A stretch of 5,329 bases of DNA. Origin: Paracoccaceae bacterium. Lineage in GTDB: Bacteria; Pseudomonadota; Alphaproteobacteria; Rhodobacterales; Rhodobacteraceae. Numbering within the stretch: position 1 is the stretch's first letter; every line of letters begins with the position of its first letter. Where the stretch lies: positions 1 through 5,329 of the forward strand of contig JALQUQ010000200.1 of the NCBI GenBank assembly GCA_023263735.1. Reading direction: 5' to 3'. The position numbers were made by a program, and so were the translations under genes. The notes under the pieces were generated by a model, which saw only the letters and a program-made list of their open reading frames with translations, did no database searches and was not told the origin of the DNA. Positions 1 through 5,124 of this stretch are shown here, in pieces.

Positions 1-101
1 CCTTGAAGTTCGTTGCGCGGTCCAATAATCTTGCGAACCTTCCCGGTGTTGACGCCAAACTCCATGGTACCCTTGGCCGTCTATTCCATGCTTCTAATTG
101 A
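1..101 (+). CDS. Possible C-terminal end of an unrecognised protein (5' end outside window)
   Basis: The frame that begins at base 3 is open from the window edge to a TGA at 99-101, about 32 codons. It reads as ordinary protein, including FVARSNNLANLPGVDAKLHG near its middle and LGRLFHASN at the end. Its Leu codons lean to CTT/CTA and its Gly codons to GGT, as in the BMP gene that starts 26 bases downstream on the same strand. That spacing would suit two genes of one operon and leaves little room for a separate promoter. I do not recognise the family. The segment is short, and other frames are also open here, including a minus-strand reading from base 65 to the edge, so coding status is only a fair guess. 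Confidence 0.4.
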   Translation, partial: LKFVARSNNLANLPGVDAKLHGTLGRLFHASN

Positions 102-115
102 GGCAAACATTAACC

Positions 116-121
116 AGGGAG
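116..121 (+). promoter_or_regulatory. Ribosome binding site of the BMP-family gene
   Basis: AGGGAG lies six bases before the ATG at 128. It is a good Shine-Dalgarno match at normal spacing and fixes the start that gives a clean signal peptide. No convincing -35/-10 pair was found in 1-127. A TTGACG at 49-54 has no AT-rich partner at the right distance. Confidence 0.6.
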
Positions 122-127
122 TAATCC

Positions 128-508
128 ATGAAACTTAAATCAATCCTAGCAACCTCAGTTGCTGCAATTGCGATGAGCACCGCTGCTATCGCTGCCGACG
201 TAAAAGTTGTTTTCGTCTTCGTTGGCCCAGTGGGTGACGGCGGCTGGACTTACGAGCACAACCAGGGTCGTCTTGCTGTAGAGAAGAAGTTTGGTGACAA
301 AGTTGAGACTATCTACCAGGAGAGCGTACCTGAAGGTGCAGATGCTGAGCGTGTAATGACACAGATGGCGCTACAGGGTGCTGATCTTATCTTCACTACC
401 TCTTTCGGTTACATGGATCCAACCCTTAACGTTGCTAAGAAATTCCCTAAAGTGAAGTTCGAGCACGCTACAGGCTACAAGCGCGCTGAAAGGCCACTTC
501 ACCCCTGA
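128..508 (+). CDS. BMP/PnrA-family ABC transporter substrate-binding protein, 5' fragment running into foreign sequence
   Basis: This is the N-terminal third of a periplasmic binding protein of the BMP (basic membrane protein)/PnrA-TmpC family, whose characterised members bind nucleosides for an ABC importer. Residues 1-22 form a signal peptide: a basic MKLK start, a hydrophobic Ala-rich core and an AIA cleavage motif at 20-22. The mature start carries the family's first strand and loop ([16 protein letters not shown], 32-47). [14 protein letters not shown] (64-77), [14 protein letters not shown] (84-97) and FEHATGYK (111-118) are also typical. Family members are about 330-360 residues long; here family resemblance stops near Ala120. 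The last six codons (ERPLHP) are an out-of-frame reading of cox3 sequence, ending in TGA at 506-508. Both lobes of the binding site would be incomplete, so no working protein is expected. All six Leu codons before the break are CTT or CTA, unlike the genes to the right. The family call is firm; the truncation is probably not a natural gene end. Confidence 0.85.
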   Translation: MKLKSILATSVAAIAMSTAAIAADVKVVFVFVGPVGDGGWTYEHNQGRLAVEKKFGDKVETIYQESVPEGADAERVMTQMALQGADLIFTTSFGYMDPTLNVAKKFPKVKFEHATGYKRAERPLHP

Positions 509-608
509 AAAGCACATCGGGTTCGAGGCTGCTGCCTGGTACTGGCACTTTGTTGACGTGGTCTGGCTGTTCCTCTTTGCCGCCGTCTATGTTTGGGGCG
601 GCCAATAA
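486..608 (+). pseudogene. Cytochrome c oxidase subunit III, C-terminal fragment (5' part missing)
   Basis: From 492 to the TAA at 606-608 the frame encodes 38 residues that are the classic end of aa3-type oxidase subunit [23 protein letters not shown], then [18 protein letters not shown], which covers the last transmembrane helix. Subunit III is an integral membrane protein of the terminal oxidase of aerobic respiration. The codons just before (GCG CTG AAA, 483-491) would also suit subunit III, so the true left limit lies somewhere in 480-491. The rest of the gene, normally about 260-270 residues, is absent and is replaced by the BMP gene in a different frame. The fragment therefore has no start codon. 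Its neighbour SURF1 is the expected one in Rhodobacteraceae. I call it a fragment; in the real genome the gene is probably intact, with the break made by assembly. Confidence 0.85.
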
Positions 609-614
609 GACCGG

Positions 615-659
615 GGCCGCGCCTCACGTCTTTTCCCATGGTTGAAACGGGCGCGGGCC
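615..659 (+). promoter_or_regulatory. Possible anti-terminator stem competing with the terminator
   Basis: GGCCGCGCC at 615-623 is complementary to 650-659, the left arm of the downstream terminator, giving nine pairs with one bulged G (657) and a 26-base loop. This pairing and the terminator stem cannot form together, which is the layout of an attenuator. The segment begins only six bases after the cox3 stop codon, so a ribosome finishing cox3 could cover it. The stretch is GC-rich, so chance complementarity is possible. The function is inferred from base pairing alone. Confidence 0.3.
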
Positions 660-680
660 AATGGTCCGCGCCTTTCCTTT
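650..680 (+). terminator. Rho-independent terminator-like hairpin after cox3
   Basis: GGCGCGGGCC (650-659) pairs with GGTCCGCGCC (663-672) over ten base pairs with one G-U wobble, around an AAT loop. TTTCCTTT (673-680) follows. A very GC-rich stem followed by a T-rich run is the form of an intrinsic terminator, here on the + strand after cox3. It sits directly against the ribosome binding site of SURF1 (681-685), so SURF1 and the genes behind it need read-through or a promoter I cannot see. It may act as a partial terminator that lowers SURF1 output relative to cox3, or protect the 3' end of cox3 mRNA. Confidence 0.7.
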
Positions 681-685
681 GAGGT
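681..685 (+). promoter_or_regulatory. Ribosome binding site that sets the SURF1 start
   Basis: GAGGT stands four bases before the ATG at 690. It supports that ATG over the in-frame TTG at 642. The TTG has no such site, lies upstream of the hairpin, and would put a charged, non-conserved 16-residue stretch (KRARANGPRLSFEVR) before the membrane anchor. Confidence 0.55.
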
Positions 686-689
686 ACGA

Positions 690-1358
690 ATGTTCCGCCG
701 ACTGTTCTTTCCGATCTTGTTGGGGATTGCGGGCACCGCTGTCCTGATGTCGCTTGGGTTCTGGCAATTGCATCGGCTGGAGTGGAAAGAGACCATTCTG
801 GCCGATATCGACCGCCGTGTTCATGCCGAACCGGTGGACCTGCCCGCAAACCCGATTGAGAAGGACGACAAATACCTTGCCGTCAAGGCGACGGGAACCT
901 TTACCGGGCAATCCATCGACGTGCTGGTCAGCCGCAAGGAGCAGGGCGCCGGGTTTCGCGTGGTCGAGGCCTTTGAAACCGCCGGGCGCCGCATTCTGGT
1001 GGACCGGGGCTTTGTGACCGATGACCACCGTGCAGACCCGCGCCCTTCGCCCACGATGGAGGTGGTGGGCAACCTGCATTGGCCGCAAGAGGTTGACCAG
1101 TTCACCCCCGCGCCTGATCCGCAGACCGGGATGTGGTTTGCCCGCGATTTGCCGGAAATGGCCAAGGCGCTTGGGACCGAGCCGATCCTGATTGTGGCGC
1201 GCGCGCCGACCTCGGATCAGATCGAGCCGATGCCGGTGGACAATTCGGGCATTCCCAACGATCACTTGGGGTATGCCATTCAGTGGTTTGGCCTCGCCTT
1301 TGTCTGGTTGGGGATGACAGCTTATCTTCTGTGGCGTATCAACCGCCGAACGTTCTAA
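690..1358 (+). CDS. SURF1 family cytochrome c oxidase assembly protein
   Basis: This 222-residue inner-membrane protein belongs to the SURF1/Shy1 family, which helps insert heme a into subunit I of aa3-type cytochrome oxidase. The shape is typical: a first transmembrane helix at about 5-22, then the family motif GFWQLHRLEWK (23-33), a periplasmic domain with LVDRGFV (103-109, the usual 'V-N/D-R-G-W/F-V' element), and the C-terminal motif IPNDHLGYAIQWFGLA (188-203) leading into the second helix, which ends with the basic WRINRR. His192 in that motif is the conserved histidine implicated in heme binding in Paracoccus Surf1. The length is normal for alphaproteobacteria. It follows cox3 by 81 bases, with a hairpin between them, and precedes thrC by 13 bases. 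The ATG at 690 is chosen because it has a GAGGT site and leaves only a short basic leader before the anchor. Confidence 0.93.
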   Translation: MFRRLFFPILLGIAGTAVLMSLGFWQLHRLEWKETILADIDRRVHAEPVDLPANPIEKDDKYLAVKATGTFTGQSIDVLVSRKEQGAGFRVVEAFETAGRRILVDRGFVTDDHRADPRPSPTMEVVGNLHWPQEVDQFTPAPDPQTGMWFARDLPEMAKALGTEPILIVARAPTSDQIEPMPVDNSGIPNDHLGYAIQWFGLAFVWLGMTAYLLWRINRRTF

Positions 1359-1371
1359 GGGCGAGAGTCGA

Positions 1372-2760
1372 ATGAAATATGTATCCACCCGCGGCGCGGC
1401 CCCCGTGCTGAGCTTTGGCGAAGCGATGATGACAGGCCTTGCCCGTGATGGCGGTCTGTATGTGCCCGAGACGGTTCCGGTCTTTTCGGCCGAAGAGATC
1501 GCCGATCTGGCGGGCAAAAGCTATGAAGAGATCGCCTTTCGGATCATGCGCCCCTTTATGGGCGACACCTTTTCGGATGACGAATTCAAGGGCCTGATCG
1601 CCAAGGCCTATGCCGGTTTTGGCCATGCGGCGCGCGCGCCCTTGGTTCAACTGGGGCCGAACCATTTCCTGCTGGAGCTGTTCCACGGCCCGACGCTGGC
1701 GTTCAAAGACTTTGCCATGCAGTTGATCGGCCAGATGATGCAGGCCGCCTTGGCCAAGTCGGGTCAGCGCATCACCATCGTCGGTGCCACCTCGGGCGAT
1801 ACCGGCTCCGCAGCGATCGAGGCGTTCCGCGGGCTTGCGAATGTGGATGTCTTTATCCTGTTCCCGCATGGCCGGGTGTCTGACGTGCAGCGCCGTCAGA
1901 TGACCACGCCCAGCGAAGACAACGTGCATGCCTTGGCGGTGGACGGCGACTTTGACGACTGTCAGGCGCAGGTCAAGAACATGTTCAACGATTTCGACTT
2001 CCGCGATGGCGTGGGGCTGGCCGGGGTCAATTCGATCAACTGGGCGCGGGTGTTGGCGCAGGTCGTCTATTACTTCTCCAGCGCGGTCAGCCTTGGCGCT
2101 CCGCATCGGAAGGTTTCTTTCACGGTCCCGACGGGCAATTTTGGCGATATCTTCGCCGGGTATATCGCGCGCTCCATGGGCTTGCCGATTGACCAACTGG
2201 TCATTGCCACCAACCAGAATGACATTTTGCATCGCGCGCTCAGCACGGGCGAGTATCGCACCAACGGCGTGACGCCGTCGATCAGCCCGTCGATGGACAT
2301 TCAGGTGTCGTCGAACTTTGAACGGGTTCTGTTCGATGCCTATGGGCGTGACGGCGCGGCGGTGGCGGCGTTGATGGATGAATTGAAAACCGGCGGCGGG
2401 TTCAAGATCAGCCAAGGCGCGCTGCAGTCTTTGCGGGCCATGTTCGGGTCGGGTCGTTGTTCCGAAGACGAAACCCGCGCCACGATCAAATCCTGCTATG
2501 CCGCAACGACCGAGGTTTTGTGCCCGCACAGCGCCGTGGGCGTCAAGGTGGCCGAAGAGAATCTGGGCGCAGTGCCCATGATCACGCTGGCAACCGCCCA
2601 TCCGGCCAAATTCCCCGACGCGGTCGAGCAAGCCACGGGCCTGCGCCCCGGCCTTCCGCCCCGGATGGCCGATCTGTTTGACCGGGCCGAGCGGGTGACG
2701 CGCGTTCCGAACGATTTGAAAGCGCTGCAAGCGCTGATCCGCGAAAGGAGAAGGTCTTGA
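1372..2760 (+). CDS. thrC: Threonine synthase
   Basis: Threonine synthase is a cytoplasmic PLP enzyme of fold type II that converts O-phospho-L-homoserine and water to L-threonine and phosphate, the last step of threonine synthesis. The N-terminal domain shows the usual MKYVSTRG start and DGGLYVPE (26-33). The PLP lysine is Lys112 in FHGPTLAFKDFA (104-115). GATSGDTGSAAIEAF (138-152) and TVPTGNFGDIFAGYIA (251-266) are the conserved cofactor and phosphate-binding loops. C-terminal landmarks include HSAVGVKVA and TAHPAKFPDAVEQA. At 462 residues it matches the long class of threonine synthase found in alphaproteobacteria and fungi. An AAGGG and a GAGAG (1357-1367) precede the ATG. The stop overlaps the TTG start of the M16 peptidase gene. 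The sequence looks complete and functional. Confidence 0.97.
   Translation: MKYVSTRGAAPVLSFGEAMMTGLARDGGLYVPETVPVFSAEEIADLAGKSYEEIAFRIMRPFMGDTFSDDEFKGLIAKAYAGFGHAARAPLVQLGPNHFLLELFHGPTLAFKDFAMQLIGQMMQAALAKSGQRITIVGATSGDTGSAAIEAFRGLANVDVFILFPHGRVSDVQRRQMTTPSEDNVHALAVDGDFDDCQAQVKNMFNDFDFRDGVGLAGVNSINWARVLAQVVYYFSSAVSLGAPHRKVSFTVPTGNFGDIFAGYIARSMGLPIDQLVIATNQNDILHRALSTGEYRTNGVTPSISPSMDIQVSSNFERVLFDAYGRDGAAVAALMDELKTGGGFKISQGALQSLRAMFGSGRCSEDETRATIKSCYAATTEVLCPHSAVGVKVAEENLGAVPMITLATAHPAKFPDAVEQATGLRPGLPPRMADLFDRAERVTRVPNDLKALQALIRERRRS
2745..2750 (+). promoter_or_regulatory. Strong ribosome binding site before a TTG start
   Basis: AAGGAG at 2745-2750, within the last codons of thrC, lies six bases before the TTG at 2757. 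It is the best Shine-Dalgarno match in the window. It supports this rare start codon, from which the protein begins SLQITTLTNGLKVV as M16 peptidases usually do. Confidence 0.65.
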
Positions 2761-4016
2761 GCCTTCAGATCACCACGCTGACCAACGGACTGAAAGTCGT
2801 GACCGAAAACATGCCGGGCCTTGGCTCGGCCTCGGTCGGGCTGTGGGTGCAGGCGGGCGGGCGGCACGAACGTGTCGAACAGAATGGCATCGCGCATTTT
2901 CTGGAACATATGGCGTTCAAGGGCACGGTGCGGCGCACGGCCTTGCAGATTGCCGAACAGATCGAGGATGTGGGCGGCTATATCAACGCCTACACCTCCA
3001 AGGAAATGACGGCCTATTATGCGCGTTGCCTGTCGGGTGACGTGCCGCTGGCCCTGGACGTGATTTCCGACATCGTGTTGAACCCGATCTTTGACGGCAA
3101 GGAAATCGAAACCGAACGCCATGTGATCCTGCAGGAAATCGGGCAGGCGCTGGATACCCCGGACGATATCATCTTTGATTGGTTGCAAGAAGTCAGCTAC
3201 CCCGATCAGCCCTTTGGTCGCACGATCCTTGGCCCGGCCGAGCGGGTGGGGGCCTTTGGCCGCGAAGACCTGCAGACCTTTGTCGCCGAACATTATGGCC
3301 CGGATCGCATGATCCTGTCGGCTGCGGGCGGCGTGGATCATGACGCCATCGTGCGGCAGGCCGAGGATATTTTCGGGGCCTTGGCCGCGCGGGGGGACAA
3401 CGGGGTTGAACCCGCCGCCTTTCGGGGCGGGGAACGGCGCGTGGTCAAAAAGCTGGAGCAGGTGCATTTTGCGATGGCACTGGAATCGCCCGGCTATCGC
3501 CACCCGGATGTCTATACCGCGCAGGTTTATGCCATGGCGATGGGCGGCGGCATGTCGAGCCGTCTGTTCCAGAAAGTGCGCGAAGAGCGCGGGCTTTGCT
3601 ATTCGATCTTTGCCCAGTCTGCGGCCTATGAAGACACCGGATCGATCACGATCTATGCCGGCACCTCCAAAGAGGAGATCGGCGATCTGACGGGCCTGAC
3701 CATCGACGAATTGAAGCGCGCCGCTGACGACATGAGCGAGGCCGAAGTGGCCCGCGCCCGTGCGCAGTTGAAGGCGGGTTTGTTGATGGGGCTGGAAAGC
3801 CCGTCCAATCGGGCCGAACGCAATGCGCGCCTTTTGGCGATCTGGGGGCGAGTTCCCGATGCAACCGAGGCCGTGGCCCGGATCGATGAGGTCACGACCG
3901 ACGCCATTCGCCGGTATGCGGGTGGGCTGACGGGGGCGACGGCGTCGCTTGCGCTTTATGGTCCGGTGGCCAAGGCCCCCGGTCTTGCCAAGATTCTGGA
4001 TCGTTTGGCCGCCTGA
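2757..4016 (+). CDS. M16 family zinc metallopeptidase (bacterial processing peptidase, MPP-beta-like)
   Basis: This 419-residue peptidase of the pitrilysin/M16B family is close in form to the catalytic beta subunit of mitochondrial processing peptidase. The inverted zinc motif HxxEH is present as HFLEH: His47 and His51 as ligands and Glu50 as catalytic base. The distal Glu ligand is Glu127 in RHVILQEIGQ, 76 residues after His51, as the family requires. NGIAHFLEHMAFKGT (43-57) and NAYTSKEMTAYYA (77-89) are family landmarks. In the second half GGGMSSRLFQKVREERGLCYS matches the conserved M16 C-terminal domain. No signal peptide is seen, so it is probably cytoplasmic. The bacterial substrate is generally unknown. 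The gene overlaps thrC by four bases (TTGA) and shares one base with the acetyltransferase start. Placement right after thrC is usual in alphaproteobacteria. The catalytic set is complete. Confidence 0.95.
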   Translation: MSLQITTLTNGLKVVTENMPGLGSASVGLWVQAGGRHERVEQNGIAHFLEHMAFKGTVRRTALQIAEQIEDVGGYINAYTSKEMTAYYARCLSGDVPLALDVISDIVLNPIFDGKEIETERHVILQEIGQALDTPDDIIFDWLQEVSYPDQPFGRTILGPAERVGAFGREDLQTFVAEHYGPDRMILSAAGGVDHDAIVRQAEDIFGALAARGDNGVEPAAFRGGERRVVKKLEQVHFAMALESPGYRHPDVYTAQVYAMAMGGGMSSRLFQKVREERGLCYSIFAQSAAYEDTGSITIYAGTSKEEIGDLTGLTIDELKRAADDMSEAEVARARAQLKAGLLMGLESPSNRAERNARLLAIWGRVPDATEAVARIDEVTTDAIRRYAGGLTGATASLALYGPVAKAPGLAKILDRLAA

Positions 4017-4600
4017 TGTTGAACTTTCGCCGTCGCCCGAAACTGGAGACCGAGCGGATGACGCTGCGGCTTCCCGTTCATGGGGATTGGCGGTCTTGGG
4101 CGGAACTGCGCGATGAAAGCGCGGCCTTTCTGCATCCGTGGGAGCCGACCTGGGCCGCCGATCATCTGACGCGCAAGGCCTTTACCAACCGGGTCTATTG
4201 GGCGCAGCGGGCCGAATTGCAGGGCACGGCCTTGCCGTTCTTCATGTTCCGGCGCGAGGATCAACGCATTGTCGGGGCGATCACGCTGGACAATATCCGG
4301 CGCGGCCCGGCGCAATCGGGCACGATCGGTTATTGGGTCGGTCAACGCTATGCCCGTCAGGGATACATGCGCGAGGCGATCTCGGCGGTTGTGCATTACG
4401 CCTTTACCCAGATGGACCTTTCCCGGATCGAGGCCGCCTGCCTGCCGGAAAACGTGGCCAGCCGCGGGGTGCTGGAGCGGTCAGGCTTCAAATTCGAGGG
4501 CGTGGCGCAAAGCTATCTGCAAATCAACGGGCGGTGGCGGAACCATGTGCTTTATGCCTCGTTACGCCATGATCGACGGGGGCGGACCGACATCGGATGA
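4016..4600 (+). CDS. GNAT family N-acetyltransferase, RimJ/RimL type
   Basis: This 194-residue acetyltransferase of the GNAT superfamily transfers acetyl from acetyl-CoA to an amine, in this branch often a protein N-terminus. The start LETERMTLRLPVHGDW (10-25) is the usual RimJ/RimL opening. IVGAITLDNI (85-94) and SGTIGYWVGQ (101-110) are the central strands. The acetyl-CoA pyrophosphate loop is QRYARQGYMREA (110-121). IEAACLPENVASRGVLERSG (138-157) holds the conserved Asn and the 'N..S..vlek.GF' element, followed by FKFEGVAQSY. The stop of the peptidase and this ATG share one base (TGATG), and there is little sign of a separate ribosome binding site, so re-initiation by the ribosome leaving the peptidase gene is likely. 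The substrate cannot be told from sequence; ribosomal protein S5 is a common annotation for this subgroup but is not shown here. Confidence 0.92.
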   Translation: MLNFRRRPKLETERMTLRLPVHGDWRSWAELRDESAAFLHPWEPTWAADHLTRKAFTNRVYWAQRAELQGTALPFFMFRREDQRIVGAITLDNIRRGPAQSGTIGYWVGQRYARQGYMREAISAVVHYAFTQMDLSRIEAACLPENVASRGVLERSGFKFEGVAQSYLQINGRWRNHVLYASLRHDRRGRTDIG

Positions 4601-5124
4601 CGCGCTATGCCATCCTGTTGCGGGGGGTGAATGTGTCGGGCAAGAACCGGCTGCCGATGGCCGATTTTCGCACCATGCTGGCCGAGATGGGCTATGAAAA
4701 GCCGGTAACCTATATCCAAAGCGGGAATGCGGTCGTTGACAGCGACGATCCGGCCGCGCGCGTGGCCGAAGGGGTCGGGCAGGGGATCGCGGCGCGGTTC
4801 GGCTTTTCAACGCCGGTGCTGGTGATGACCCTTGACCAGATGCAAGCCGTCTTGACGGGCCATCGTTTTGCCGATGCCGCCGAAAACCGGGTTCATGCGT
4901 TTTTTCTGCAGGGCGCGCAGCCGGGGCTGACCGACAGGGCCTTGGCCGCCCATGCTGCAGCGGGCGAGGAGTGGCAGCTTTTGCCCGATGCGCTGATGCT
5001 TCATACGCCCGATGGCATAGGCACATCAAAGTTGGCCGACAGATTGCCCCGCATGATCGCAGGGCCCACGACAGCGCGCAACCTGCGCAGTCTGCGGGCC
5101 ATTGTCGGGCTGATGCGGGCCTAG
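4597..5124 (+). CDS. DUF1697 family protein, function unknown
   Basis: This 175-residue cytoplasmic protein of the DUF1697 family (Pfam PF08002) has no established biochemical role. Family marks are the opening YAILLRGVNVSGKNRLPM (4-21), the stretch TYIQSGNAVVDSDD (38-51), and the C-terminal TSKLADRLPRM (143-153) with TTARNLRSLRAI (158-169), where the family usually has a 'TaRNwrTv' element. No signal peptide or membrane helix is seen. The ATG overlaps the acetyltransferase stop by four bases (ATGA), which implies translational coupling and places it last in the operon. Its TAG lies in the CTAG that also holds the stop of the opposing gene. The length is normal and the gene appears intact. 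Confidence 0.9.
   Translation: MTRYAILLRGVNVSGKNRLPMADFRTMLAEMGYEKPVTYIQSGNAVVDSDDPAARVAEGVGQGIAARFGFSTPVLVMTLDQMQAVLTGHRFADAAENRVHAFFLQGAQPGLTDRALAAHAAAGEEWQLLPDALMLHTPDGIGTSKLADRLPRMIAGPTTARNLRSLRAIVGLMRA

Noticed and set aside
1..65. Minus-strand reading from an ATG at 65-63, open for 21 codons to the window edge, with AAGGG four bases upstream
   Set aside because: It could be the start of a divergent gene, but the codons fit the left piece less well than the + strand reading that ends at 99-101, and I recognise no family. Too short to call.
49..87. Promoter with -35 TTGACG at 49-54
   Set aside because: The hexamer at the proper distance (72-77, CTTGGC) is not AT-rich, and the nearest TA-rich stretch is too far. 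The match is probably chance.
128..608. A genuine fusion protein of BMP and cox3
   Set aside because: The two parts are in different frames, and the BMP frame stops at 506-508, only a few codons into cox3 sequence. No fused product can be made without a frameshift, and the parts belong to different cell compartments and functions.
470..620. Mobile element or integration site at the codon-style break
   Set aside because: No transposase or integrase, terminal inverted repeat, direct repeat or tRNA end is visible near the break.
642..689. Upstream TTG start for SURF1 at 642, adding 16 residues
   Set aside because: It has no ribosome binding site, would begin upstream of the terminator hairpin, and adds a charged stretch that the family does not show. 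The ATG at 690 has GAGGT at good spacing.
1339..2730. Long open frame on the minus strand opposite thrC, and others opposite SURF1 (624-1517) and the peptidase (2496-3503)
   Set aside because: These are antisense shadows of GC-rich coding DNA. Their translations are Arg/His/Gly-rich and resemble no family, while the + strand genes have full sets of conserved motifs.
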